The position numbers and the translations under genes were made by a program. Source: Emydura subglobosa (lineage: Eukaryota > Chordata > Testudines > Chelidae). From it: a stretch of DNA of 64,000 nucleotides. The DNA lies in the NCBI GenBank assembly GCA_007922225.1, contig ML679960.1, forward strand, positions 9,030,844 to 9,094,843, read 5' to 3'. Shown one piece after another: positions 23,375 to 34,790 of this stretch (its first letter is position 1; the number at the start of each line of letters is the position of its first letter). Below the pieces are notes generated by a model. That model did no database searches, was not told the DNA's origin, and saw only the letters and a list, made by a program, of their open reading frames with translations.

Positions 23375-26300
23375 TACTGGAGCAGGCAGATCTCTAGCAA
23401 TATTCTGTATAGCTATTACACTTCCTGCACCTCTGCTTACCTCTATGCTGAAGCACAGGCCATAGTTCTGTCTTTCCATGACTTTTCAGAAAGCGTTACA
23501 CAAAGATATACCTCAGGGCTATTTATGTAAAATCCTGACAAATGAATATTAATAGTTTCCAGTCAATTTCAAAGAGAGTACCATACACTTAGTACAACAA
23601 ACATTTAATGCACACAAAACACACTGTACATAGTATAAAATAAATATTTGGAATACTATGAATAACTTTAAAACAAATGCTATAAGATAGCAAATCTACT
23701 GGTGTTCCTTATACAGACTTTTCCCTTTTTTGTTTCTCTTACCAACATTCAAATATAAGGTTTTAACAATATTCCCTATACTTTAGTACACACATAAAAA
23801 CACATTCCTCTCTGATCTTCTCTCAGATGATTTCTCAGGCTTTTTAGTATGTCCATGGTATGTAAAATGGGTCACCTGACTCTTCAGAGTTTGAGAAATG
23901 GCAGTGTCTCAGTCCTTTAAAACAGTTCAGAACCCCATCAGCAAACAAACAACCTGGGAATCTCCCCAGCTAGCAGCATGCCAGCCTGTGGGTTAACAGC
24001 TGACTGGTCCTCTCAGTTGCTGGTGAAACAGAAGTCTGAAGCCTGTACTCAAAGTAGCACAGATATTGGGATCAGCACATTAAATATCCATTTCCTGGAT
24101 CTCTGTGAAGTCTGAATTTTCTCTCCATAATCCCAGCTAAATCAAGCAAAAACCTCATCACACTAAGTGCCACACTCTTTCACTGAGAACAGATCCCAGG
24201 TTAAAGAAGCTAGCTTGGTAGTTAAATGTAACTTCCACAGGCTCTGTAGCCTCTAGATGTAACAAGTGTTCCCCCCTCTTTCCCACATCTCTTCCTGTAA
24301 ATCCATAAAATACACCATGATGGACCAAACATTATCACAATGGAGGGCTTCCCTGATAAGTATAGCTGGAACAGCACTGACCTGTATCCAAAGTGGTAAA
24401 GGTATTAGCACCCAGCCTTCACAGCAAACACAATTCTTGGTCCTGCATCAATCAGCCAGAGATTCCACAGGGCTGGCTTTAACTTCTCTGTTTATAACTT
24501 TCCCTCCTTTCTTGCTCTCTGATTTGCTCAGCTCTTAAAGGGTGACTAGGGTATTACTTGCCAGGTTGGTTGTCCACAGTGTAAACTTCCTATATGGCCT
24601 CAGAGCAACTGTTGAGCATGTTTGGTAACTACCATACCCTGTTCTGGAAGTTTCTGGGTCTTTCTGACTGAGTTATCATGCCCTGCTTGCTGCATATGTA
24701 TAAAGATGAAGTGTGAGTATCCAACTAAGATACATGCCTCCTCCCCAATACTTCTTTTCCCCTCCCCTGCAAAAACAAGTCAAATGCCGCAGTACAAAGA
24801 ATGTGGATTACACATACATCAGCAAAACCCAGCCTATGCTCTGATAATCCCTTCCAATTTTAAAATACAGCTATCAACCAATATGCTGAAACACTGAAAT
24901 CCACTGCTGACCACCTATACAATCATAATTTATTTTCACTCTGTAACTCCAGTATACAGAAATCAACCACCTCCCTTCTCCCACCCCTGCCACCCCAGTC
25001 TTGTTTTCCTCCCCAGCCCCAAATGCCAGTAGCATGTCCAGAAGGTTAACAAATCAGGTGACTGGCAGATTCCAGAGTCCAGTGATTATTAGATATCACC
25101 CTGCCCTTAAATCCCTCTCTTATAGGGAGCACTAGATTGTATGTTTCTACAGATTGCAACTGTAGTATCATATAATAGAATAAAGGCAATCTCTCAGATA
25201 AACTGGTCTGAAGACAGTTAGGGCTTTTGTCCTTGTTCATAGCCAAAAGGTCATAGACCAACACCATTAGCACAAGTTCAGTCCCATACCAACATCTAAA
25301 ACCAGGCTAGTCAGAATAAAGGAAATCAGAATACTGCAAATACTGCTATAGTTTTTGGCCATCACTTCCTCGGCCATCCTTTCCCCTAATGGAAGACAAC
25401 AATACTTATCTATCTCCATTTTACAGAGACAGAAAAATCAGTGCTTAAGCCATGGGAACTTGGTTCCTCTTTTCCTCCACCACTATCCTTAATTTTTCCT
25501 CTTTCCCCAGCCCATCATCCATCATCTACTCACAATGCACCTCACTGCACAGCCACTATAATTTCATCTACCTCAATTCATTTACTTTCCACACATTTGG
25601 CTATGAATTTAGATCTAAATTTTATTTGGAGCCCATCTGTATACTGTTCCAATTGTGTTCAGATATTTTTATTATTATTTATGCATTTAGTTTATTTTTT
25701 GGGAAACATGACTCTTGGACCAACACCAAAAATCAAAAAAGGAAAATATCTGAAAAAGTTAGTGATTTGACTGAAAATATGGGTGCTGAATGGAATGGCC
25801 AACTTACAACTATAACATCTCTATCCCTTCATTAATAATTACATTTATGCTCAATAAATTTGTCCCATGTTATTTTAGCTTTTCTGCATAACTTATTTGC
25901 AGGTGTTTCATCTGGATCATGGCAGACTGACAGCTTTGGTATTCTGAGATGAAATCACTTGGATCTTAACAGCAGATATCAAGTGCATCAGCTCTACAAC
26001 AAATTGAGTCTCTACCCATCATGAGAGAAGAAATATAGTGTCTGCCACCAAATATTAGTCTTGCATATAGGAAATCAAAACAGTATCACTGTTATAGTAG
26101 GTTTCAATGCAAAATTGTGGAGCAGGCAGTGTAGGAAAAAATGACACGTGAAGGATCATAGACTGATGAATAATTTAGTCATTTAGGGAAAGTCAAATTG
26201 ACTATCATTTTAGATATATTAATCAATGTAAACTGTTTTCCATTTATGATTAATTCCTTTTCTTATTTTATTTTTCCTAAAAGGGAAACAGAGTGTACAG

Positions 26301-26668
26301 TATTCTTTGAATGTCTTCCGCCCTCCCCCCCCGCATAAACAGGGCTTGAACTGAGAAGGGTCTGTGTGAAATGCAATTCCCTATTCTAAATTAATTAATT
26401 TAATAGATTAGGAGACGACCATGGAGAAGGAGAATTCTTCTTATTGAATGTTTACTGTTCAGTAATCAGAAGATTTGGATAGGTTTGGGCAAGCATACAA
26501 ACTTGTGGGTGCTCATATTAAGTGAACCTGCAAACATTCTGAAATTCAGCCATCAGTGTAGATAATTCCCCCTTTATGGTTTTTGTACATCATGAGCAAC
26601 TTGTCTGAATGCGGGTCAAAGAGAAGGAACATCTGACTAAGAAAAATATCTGATTTCATGTTGACCAG
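23375..26668. other. Background non-coding DNA
   Basis: Two overlapping open frames of about 110-127 codons at 25441-25835 have no recognisable domain. Their composition is that of AT-rich non-coding sequence. Nothing else stands out. Confidence 0.4.
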
Positions 26669-26729
26669 GATGAAAACCTGGCCCCTCTGAAGTCAATGAG
26701 AGATTGGTCATTGGGGCCAGGATTTCATC
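26669..26729. repeat. Palindromic short repeat (hairpin)
   Basis: The left stem GATGAAAACCTGGCCCC (26669-26685) pairs with GGGGCCAGGATTTCATC (26713-26729) with one mismatch in 17. The loop carries the core TGAAGTCAATGAG. It is the same general type as the hairpin at 48480-48551. Confidence 0.8.
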
Positions 26730-28929
26730 CTATAAGTTTACGAGTGCTTGTAATTGTGATTTCCAATGATTATGTCTAAATAAAGAAGAACTAGAGAGAT
26801 ATGGGATATTAAATGTGGGAAAGTGGCAATTGGCAGTTGAATAGAGGAAAATCTGGAAAATGTTGCAGATAGTCAAATATTTTTTAAAGGGAGACCCATT
26901 ATTTTAAGTGTCAAAATTAGAAAGAAGTAGGAATTATTTAATGTTTCAATATTTTGTCTCTGTAAAAATATATTAAAAATGTAAACTAGAAAACATCCCC
27001 TCTCATGAAAAGAGATTTTGCTAAACATTTACACAGGCGTTTTCAAAACATGGTGAGGGTTCCAGAAAAAAGTCAGTGGTAAAGAAGTGAATAATCAGTC
27101 AGAATAACAATGACTGATAGTTCTCACTTTTATTTGTACTATGATGTTCTAGTCTAAAGCACAGCGTTTTTCACTGTCCACCCCATTTCTGGTTCTTACA
27201 ATCTAAATTACACCCCACACATCAGAGTTGACTTCTCTGGCAATTAAAAATGTAAAACGGGTATCCATTCACTAATTATAAATAAAAATGTCACTGATTA
27301 ACATAATAATGCATTCACTGAATGTGTGTAGCAGTTAATCATCAGAGACTTGTGTTTCAGAAGTAGGAAATGTTGATAACCTGGGAAATGGTAAAATTAT
27401 AATGTAATTTATCTTCTTTTCAGCAGCTAATCTATTTATATGGATTGGTTTTAATATTATTTTCAAGAAGAAAAAGTCATATATTTATCTGTTCCCTTAA
27501 GCATATGTACACTCAAACTATCCCAAAAGGATATTAACACAATACACCTTAGAATTTTGGATTCTTAGCTAAAAAACCTATTGGAACTCCTCCTATATTT
27601 CTGATCTTGTAAGAAATCACTTTATAGAGAAAATACAAGAGAGTTTCCAGACCTCTGATTTACTTGGCAAAGAAATTGCCCTCCTGGGTGGAGTGGGGGA
27701 GAAAAAAAATCAGTACAATAATTTGCTGTTGCTGGATCATTGACTACCATTAGTAAGGATTACACTCTTGGCAGACTCACAGCAGCATAGTATAAAACTA
27801 TTAAAGCAAGTATAATACTAGTACTAAAATACAAACAGATAATGGAAAGTGAGCTATGCTATAGGTAAGTTTATAAACCTTCAAGGGCTTCCTCAAAATA
27901 TGTCAGTTTAAAAAAAATATTTTCACAGAATTTTAGACCTTTGAATACTTTTTTGTACCCTTCTATTTGCTAAGTCAAATACAGCTACCAAAATTGTAGG
28001 AACACAGGCAGATAGATACACTTGTATCATGTTGGCTTTGACTTGTATCACACACTTTATGAGAAATGTAAACAACTCTTGAAGTATATTGTAATACAGG
28101 ATGGTCGAAGTAGCTCACAAAAAGGAAGTCTCACTACCAGAAAAAAAATGTCAAATCATACAGTTCCATACTGTTACCATACAACAATATGTAGATGACA
28201 AACTCAAAATGAATTAAATATAATTTCAACAGAATGACTACTTTTTTCCATTGGGATTCAATTAGACAAACTCACCACTAATTAACAGACTTGCTGCACA
28301 AATGCCAGACGGTAAAGAGAAGTTAAACAAGAAGCTTTATCAACAAAATGCTTTAGAATTAAAATCTAACAATACTATTTATAAATATATTTTACGGATT
28401 GACTAGCCAAATACGGCAATGCATATATTTAATTGGACCTGTCTTAAGCAACCACCCAAACCACCTATACAAATTGGTTAGAGTTTTATTAAAAGGCCCT
28501 GACCCTCCAATGCAACAGAGTTCTCCTTTATGCAGCTTTCCACTATCTTTGTGCTCCTCCAGTCCTCAAGGCTGCTAGGGATCAGGTCAGCCTTCCATGA
28601 AGCTGTAAATTATTCAGCTTATAATAGCCACATAGATGACATGCTGGCTAGAGATACTGGAGTTCCATCCAAACACACTTCCCACACCCAACACATCCCT
28701 TACACTGGGAAGGGCAAGATTGATGGTGTAAAGTTAGAGAATTCCCTCAGCTCCCTGCCTAGTGAAGCTTAAAAGCTGCTTTGTGCTACTGGAGGGGCCT
28801 TAGTGTGAAACACTATGCTGGAGGATATTTTGGAGTGCTCGCTTATACAGGTTTAAGTGTAATTTCAACAGTTAGTAAATGCATGTAATCCTGCACACCA
28901 CTAGAACAACCTCCAGTTTGTTTATAATG
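26730..28929. other. AT-rich background
   Basis: No coding, RNA or repeat feature could be supported. Confidence 0.45.
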
Positions 28930-29105
28930 TCAACATCATTATTTATTTGTACTATGGCAGTGCCTGGAAGGCATCAGTTGACATCATGATTTTGCTAGCC
29001 ATTCTAAAAGCAGCGTAAGAGATGTCCCTTCCCGGAAGGGCTTGCAATCTAAATAGAAGAGAGAAAAAAGGGTAGAAAGGGCAACAAGAGTTATTGAACA
29101 GGGAC
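28930..29105. mobile_element. MIR/CORE-SINE-like relic
   Basis: The segment contains TTATTTGTACTATGGCAGTG followed about 100 bases later by GTCCCTTCCCGGAAGGGCTTGCAATCTAAAT. The same order and wording (TTATTTGTATTACTCTAGTG, then GTCCCTGTCCTGAAAT...ACAATCTAAGT) occurs at 57845-57970, where it runs into an unmistakable MIR core. That link supports the assignment. The copy is old and truncated. Confidence 0.6.
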
Positions 29106-29112
29106 AAGACTT

Positions 29113-30205
29113 AGAACATAAAAATGGCCATACTGAGTTAGACCAATGGTTCATCTAGCCCAGTATCCTGTCTTCCGACAGTGACCGGTACCAGCTGCTT
29201 CAGAAAGAATTAAAAGAACTGGGCAATTTATTTATTGATCCTTCCCCTGTTGCCCAGTCATGGCTTCTGGCAATCAGCGGTTTAATGACAGAGTATCCAG
29301 AGGGGTTGCATCCCTGACAATCTTAGCCACTATTGATGTAGATCTAAATCTTTTTTGAATTCAGTTATAATTTTGGCCTTCACAACATCCCCTGGTAATG
29401 AGTTCCACTGGTTGAAGAACTTCCTTTTGTTTGTTTTAAACCTGCTGCCCATTAATTTCATTGGAGATGCCTGGTCTTTGTGTTATGTGATGGAGCAAAC
29501 AACAGTTTCTTTTCACTTTCTCCACACAATTTGTGATTTTATATACCTCTAGCATATCCACTCTTGGTCATCCCTTTTCTAAACTGACCAGTTCCAGTCT
29601 TTTTAACCTCTCCCCATACAGCAGCCGTTCCATACCCTTAATCGTTTTTGTTGCCATTCTCTGGATCTTTTCCATTTCCAACAATATCTCAGTATCTTTT
29701 TCTAAGCTGGGACAACTAGAATTGCATGCAGTATTCAACGTGGGGGCATACTATCGATTTATATAGCAGCATTGTATTTTCTATCTTATCCATTTCCTAA
29801 TGGTTCCTAACTGTTAGTTTTAACTGCTGCTGCACATTGAGTGGATGTTTTCAGAGAACTATCCACAATGACTCCAAGATCTCTTTCTTGAGTGATAATA
29901 GCTCATTTAGATCCCATAATTTTGTATATATAGTTGAGATTATGTAGTCTAATATACATTACTTTGCATTTATTAACATTGAATTTCATCTGCCATTTTG
30001 TTGCCCAGTCACCCAGTTTTGTGATGTCCTTTTGTAACTCTTCAGAGTCAACTTAGGACTTAAATATCTTAAATAATTTTGCATCATCTGCAAGCTTTGC
30101 CACCTCACTGTTTACTCATTTTTCCAGATCATTTATAAATATGTTGAACAGCACTGGTCCCAGTACAGATCCCTGGGGGACACCTCTGTTTACCTCTTGG
30201 CTTTC
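29113..30205 (-). mobile_element. Outer antisense CR1, 3' half (RT C-terminal half and 3' UTR)
   Basis: Read on the minus strand, this begins at the RT loop ([18 protein letters not shown], ~30175), passes FADD-type and thumb sequences, the conserved C-terminal region, and ends at ~29113 in a tail whose complement carries CTTATGTT-type terminal words typical of one CR1 3' end. It is cut at 30205 by a Penelope-like element. The missing upstream part of the same element resumes at 34832. Frames are broken by multiple stops. Confidence 0.85.
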
Positions 30206-30440
30206 CTATAGACAATGGATCATGTAGTGTGTCCAGGGTGGAAGCGTAGGTAAAGGAGAGGTGCTTAGGGACGAGTGTTGAGGAAGCGTTGTTCTAGGTC
30301 AGCCATAAAAATGTTGGCATACTGTGGGGCCATGCGTGTGCCCATAGCTGTGCCACTGACTTGAAGGTACAGATTGGTTCCAAATCTGAAGTAGTTGTGG
30401 GTGAAGACAAAGTCATAGGTACCTGGTAGCTGAACTATGT
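30206..30440 (-). mobile_element. Penelope-like element, inverted and internally deleted 5' arm
   Basis: On the minus strand the sequence encodes Penelope-like RT: HNYFRFGTNLYLQVSGTAMG, then TRMAPQYANIFMADLEQRFL, then NTRP and an APLLYL-like stretch. It then jumps abruptly at ~30245 to the SFHPGHTTQS-like segment that lies far downstream in the normal order (compare 33750-33790). The DNA between those points is deleted in this arm. Positions 30248-30315 form an inverted repeat with 30442-30509 (65 of 68 matching). It is therefore an inverted, rearranged piece joined head to head with the sense part of the element. Confidence 0.85.
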
Positions 30441-30550
30441 GAACATTTTTATGGCTGACCTGGAACAATGCTTCCTCAACACTCGTCCCCAAGCACCTCT
30501 CCTTTACCTATGCTACATTGATGACACTTTCATCATCTGGACCCACGGGA
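30441..30550 (+). mobile_element. Penelope-like element, RT catalytic region (left of the CR1 insertion)
   Basis: The plus strand encodes NIFMADLEQCFLNTRPQAPL followed by LYLCYIDDTFIIWTHG. YIDD is the RT catalytic box of motif C. The coding sequence stops at WTHG because a CR1 copy is inserted at ~30551. It resumes at 33564 with KESLEEFHQDFNN, which continues the same protein in the same frame sense. The fragment is non-functional. Confidence 0.88.
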
Positions 30551-33500
30551 CAGGCTGGCTAACCTAGTGAGGAGGGCTTTAAACTAGGTTCGACGGGGGA
30601 CGGAGACCTAAGCCCGAAGGTAAGTGGGGAAGAGGGACACCACAAGGAAGCAGAAGGAGGAGGGTGCAGCAGGGGAGGCCTCCCAATTCATACTGTGAAA
30701 GTAGGCCAATCGGCTACTTATCTCAAGTGCCTATACACAAATGCAAGAAGCCTGGGAAACAAGCAGGAGGAACTGGAAGTCCTGGCACAGTCAAGAAACT
30801 ATGACATGATTGGAATAACTCAGAGTTGGTGGAGTAACTCACACAACTGGAACACTGTCATGGATGGGTATAAACTGTTCAGGAAGGACAGGCAGGGGAG
30901 AAAGGGTGGAGGAGTTGTACTGTATGTAAGAGAGCACTATGACTGCTCTGAGATCCAGTATGAAACTGGAGATAAGCCAGTTGAGTGTCTCTGGGTAAAG
31001 CTTAGAAGCAAGAACAATAAGGGTGAGGTCGTGGTGGGTGTCTGTTATAGACCACCAGACCAGGAGGATGAGGTAGATGAGGCTTTCTTTACTCAACTAG
31101 GGAAAGTTTCCAGTTCAAAGGACCTGATTCTCATGGGGGACTTCAGTCACCCTGACATCTGCTGGAAGAGCAATACAGCAGAGCACAAACAATCCAGGAA
31201 GTTTTTGAATAGTGTCACAGACAATTTCCTGGTGCAAGTGCTGGAGCAACCAACTAGGGGCCATGCTTCTCTTGACCTTCTGCTCACAAACAGGGAAGAT
31301 TTGGTATGGAAAGTAGAAGTGGGTGGCAACCTAGGCAGCAGTAACCAGGAGATGGTTGAGTTCAGGATCCTGACAAAAGGAAGAAAGGAGAACAGCAGGA
31401 TACAGACCATGGACTTCAGAAAAGCAGACTTTGACTCCCTCAAGGAGGTGATGGGCAGGATCCCCTGGGAGGCTAATATGAGGAGGAAAGGAATCCAAGA
31501 GAGCTGGCTGGATTTTAAAGAAACCTTATTGAGGGCACAGGAACAAACCATCCCGATGTGCAGAAAGAATAGCAAATATGGTAGGCATCCAGCTTGGCTT
31601 AACAAAGAAGTCTTTGGCGAACTTAAACACAAAAAAGAAGCTTACAAGAAGTGGAAGCTTGGTCAGATGACTAGGGAGGATTATAAAAATACTGCTCGAA
31701 CATGCAGAAATGAAATCAGGAAGGCCAAAGCACAACTGGAGTTGCAGCTAGCAAGGGACATGAAGGGGAACAAGAAGGGTTTCTACAGGTATGTTGCCAA
31801 CAAGAGGAAGATTAGGGAAAGTGTGGGCCCCTTAGAGAATGAAGGAGGCAACCTAGTGACAGAGGATGTGGAGAAAGCTGAGGTACTCAATGCCTTTTTT
31901 GCCTCTGTCTTCACAGACAAGATCAGCTCCCAGACTGCTTCACTGGGTGGCACAGAATGGGAAAGAGGCGAACATCCCTCAGTGCTGAAGGAATAGGTCC
32001 AAGACTATTTAGAAGGATTGGACATACACAAGTCCATGGGGCTAGATGCAATGCACCCGAGGGTGCTGAGGGAGTTGGCTGAGGTAATTTCAGAGCCATT
32101 GGCTATTATCTTTGAAAGCTCGTGGCAACAGGGGGAGGTCCCTGAGGACTGGAAAAAAGCAAATATAGTGCCCATCTTCAAAAAAAGGGAGGAAAGAGGA
32201 TGCAGGGAACTACAGATCGGTCAGCTTCACTTCAATCCCTGGAAAAATGGAGCAGATCCTCAAGGAATCCATTTTAAGGCACTTGGAAGAGAGGAAGGTG
32301 ATCAGGAACAGTCAACACGGATTCAACAAGGGAAAGTCATGCCTGACCAACCTGATTGCTTTCTATGATGAGGTGACTGGCTCTGTGGATGTAGGGAAGG
32401 CGGTGGATGTGATATACCTTGACTTTAGCAAAGCTTTTGATACTGTCTCTCACAGTATTCTTATCAGCAAGTTAAAGAAGTATGGGTTGGATGAATGGAC
32501 TATAAAATGGATCGAGAACAGGATAGAGCCTAGGGCTCAACGAGCAGTGATCAATGGCTCCATGTCTAGCTGGCAACCAGTCACAAGCGGAGTGCCCCAG
32601 GGGTCGGTCCTGGGGCCGATTTTTTTCAATAGCTTCATTAATGATCTGGAAGATGGGGTAGATTGCACCCTCAGCAAGTTTGCGGATGACACTAAGCTGG
32701 GGGGAGTGGTAGATACCCTGGAAGCTAGGGATAGGATACAGAAGGACCTAAACAAACTGGAGGATTGGGCCAAAAGAAATCTGGTAAGGTTCAACAAAGA
32801 AAAATGCAGAGTCCTCCACATAGGAAGGAAGAATCCCATGCACAGCTATAGACTGGGGACCGATGAGCTAGGCAGCAGTTCTGCAGAAAAGGACCTGGGG
32901 GTAACAGTGGATAAAAAGCTGGATATGAGTCAGCAATGTGCCCTGGTTGTCAAGAAGGCTAATAGCATATTGGGCTGCATTATGAGGAGCATTGCCAACA
33001 GGTCGCGGGAAGTGATTATTCCCCTCTATTCAGCACTGATAAGGCCGCATTTAGAGTATTGTGTCCAGTTTTGGGCCCCCCACTACAAAAAGGATGTAGA
33101 CAAGTTGGAGAGAGTCCAGCGGAGGGCAACAAAAATGATTAAGGGGCTGGAGCACAGGACTTATGAGGAGAGGCTGAGGGAACTAGGCTTGTTTAGTCTG
33201 CAAAAGAGAAGAATGAGGGGGGATTTGATAGCAGCCTTTAACTACCTGAAAGGGGGTTCCAGGGAGGATGGGGCTAGGCTGTTCTCGGTGGTGGCACCTG
33301 ACAGAACAAGGAACAACGGTCTCAAGTTGCAGTTGGGGAGGTCTAGGTTGGACATTAGGAAAACGTTTTTCACTAGGAGGGTGGTGAAGCACTGGAATGG
33401 GTTACCTAGGGAGGTGGTGGAATCTCCATCTTTAGAGGTTTTTAAGATGAGTCTTGACAAAGCCCTGGCTAGGATGATTCAGCTGAGGTTAGTCGTGCTT

Positions 33501-33563
33501 TGAGTAGGGGCTTGGGCTAGATGACCTCCTGAGGTCCCTTCCAACTCTAATATTCTATGATTC
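30551..33563 (+). mobile_element. Sense CR1 LINE inserted in the Penelope-like element
   Basis: This about 3.0-kb copy contains the segment just upstream of ORF2 (CTAACCTAGTGAGGAGGGCT, 30561), almost all of ORF2, and a short 3' UTR with the CR1 tail TAGATGACCTCCTGAGGTCC, ending in the terminal repeat ATTCTATGATTC at ~33563. ORF1 is absent, so it is 5'-truncated. It is clearly the youngest layer. Its ORF2 has only two obvious breaks, against many in the neighbouring CR1s, and it interrupts the PLE coding sequence. The flanks CACGGGA and CATGA could be remains of a short target duplication, but this is not secure. Confidence 0.93.
30695..33503 (+). pseudogene. CR1 ORF2 (endonuclease-reverse transcriptase), two breaks
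   Basis: ORF2 of CR1 encodes an APE-type endonuclease followed by RT. The first 433-codon frame (30695-31996) carries the endonuclease. TNARSLGNKQEEL opens it, ITQSWW stands where CR1 has ITESWW or ITETWW (catalytic Glu changed to Gln), and LMGDFSHPDICW stands where the usual residue is DFN, so two active-site positions are altered. A TAG at 31994-31996 ends it. The frame goes on unbroken to ~32186, where a run of seven A (one more than the frame needs) shifts it. The last 418 codons (32247-33503) hold motif A (YLDFSKAFD), the loop [12 protein letters not shown], the FADDTKLGG box and the complete C-terminal region ending before the 3' UTR. It is a recently dead copy. Confidence 0.92.
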
Positions 33564-34331
33564 CATGAAAGAGTCCCTCGAAGAATTCCACCAGGATTTC
33601 AATAATTTCCACCCCACCATCAACCTCAGCCTGGACCAGTCTACAAAAGAAATTCACTTCCTGGACACTACAATACAAATTAAGGATGGTTACATTAATA
33701 CCACCCTATACCGAAAACCTACTGGCCGCAATATATATCTTCATGCCTCCAGCTTCCACCCTGGACACACTACACAATCCTTCGTCTACAGCCAAGCCTT
33801 AAGATACAACAGTATTTGCTCTGATCCCTCAGACAGACACAAACACCTACAGGATCTCCATAAAACATTCTTAAAACTATAAATTACCCATCTGGAGAGG
33901 TGAAGAAACAAATTGAGAGAGCCAGATGGGTACCCAGAAGTCACCTACTACAGGACAGACCCAACAAAGAAAACAACCACTGGCCATCACCTACAGCCCC
34001 GAACTAAGATCTCTACAACACATCATTAAGGATCTACAACCTATTCTAGCAGATGATCCCTCACTTGCTCAAGCTGTGGGAGGCAGACCTATCTTTGCTT
34101 ACAGACAGCCCCCCAACCTAAGCAAATACTCACCAGCAACCGTACACCATGCAAGAAGAATACTAACTCAGGTACATACCCCTGCAACAAACCCTGTTGC
34201 TAGCTCTGCCTCAACATCGATTCTAGTGGCACCATCACAGGCCTAACCACATCAGCCACACCATAAGGAACTCGTTCACCTGCACATCTACTAATGTAAT
34301 ATATGACATGTGCTAGCAATGTCCCTCTGCC

Positions 34332-34604
34332 ATGTACATTGGCCAAACCGGACTGTCACTACGCAAAAGAATAAATGGACACAAATCAGACATAAAAAAC
34401 AGAAACATCCATAAACCAGTCGGAGAGCACTTCAATCTCCCAGGACACCCTGTAAATGACTTGAAAGTTGCCATACTTTTGCAAAAAAACTTCAAAAACA
34501 GACTTCAAAGAGAAACTGCTGAGCTTGAACTGATCTGCAAACTTGACACAATCAAATTGGGTTTAAACAGGGACTTGGAATGGCTATCTCATTACAAGAA
34601 GTAA
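34332..34604 (+). pseudogene. GIY-YIG endonuclease domain of the Penelope-like element
   Basis: This 90-codon frame starts MYIGQTGLSLRKRINGHKSD and continues with an N-I-H-K-P-V-G-E-H-F-N-L-P-G-H stretch. YIGQTG is the second half of the GIY-YIG motif, LRKRINGH holds the conserved Arg, and EHFN provides the catalytic Glu and a metal-site neighbourhood. GIY-YIG nuclease downstream of RT is diagnostic of endonuclease-bearing Penelope-like elements, where it makes the target nick. An in-frame TAG lies a few codons upstream (about 34314, in the CxQCPSA stretch), so the domain is cut off from the RT. It ends at SHYKK and a stop. Confidence 0.88.
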
Positions 34605-34694
34605 TTTTCTCTGTTCACACATTCTCACCTCCTAATCAATGGTTGTGAATAGGCATCAACTACTTCCCCATTGTTGTTCCTTAAACTTGGATGT

Positions 34695-34716
34695 GTGTGT
34701 ATATATATATATATAT
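34695..34716. repeat. (TG/TA)n microsatellite in the PLE 3' UTR
   Basis: GTGTGTGT runs into ATATATATATATATAT just 5' of the hammerhead-like motif. Confidence 0.85.
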
Positions 34717-34735
34717 CTGCCATTTGATTTCTATT

Positions 34736-34790
34736 TCTTGCATCTGACGAAGTGAGTTACAGACCACGAAAGCTTATGCCTGAAGAAATT
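34736..34790 (+). ncRNA. Candidate hammerhead ribozyme motif of the Penelope-like element
   Basis: The core CTGACGA (34744-34750) is followed by a short stem-loop (GTG ... CAC, 34752-34767) and then GAAA (34768-34771), the two conserved boxes of a hammerhead in the right order. After GAAA comes GC-TTAT-GC (34772-34779), a two-base stem III of the minimal kind reported in Penelope-like elements. The base after it is C where other copies I know from turtles have TC, so cleavage competence is doubtful. It sits in the 3' region of the PLE. The motif is seen directly; activity is not. Confidence 0.6.

Noticed and set aside
25441..25835. Two overlapping frames of 109 and 127 codons
   Set aside because: Composition is hydrophobic/Ser-rich as in AT-rich non-coding DNA, with no motif, no homologue I recognise and no splice signals I would trust.
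31147..33460. Minus-strand open frames of 69-161 codons
   Set aside because: All are shadows of the sense CR1 ORF2. Codon patterns and homology support the plus strand only.
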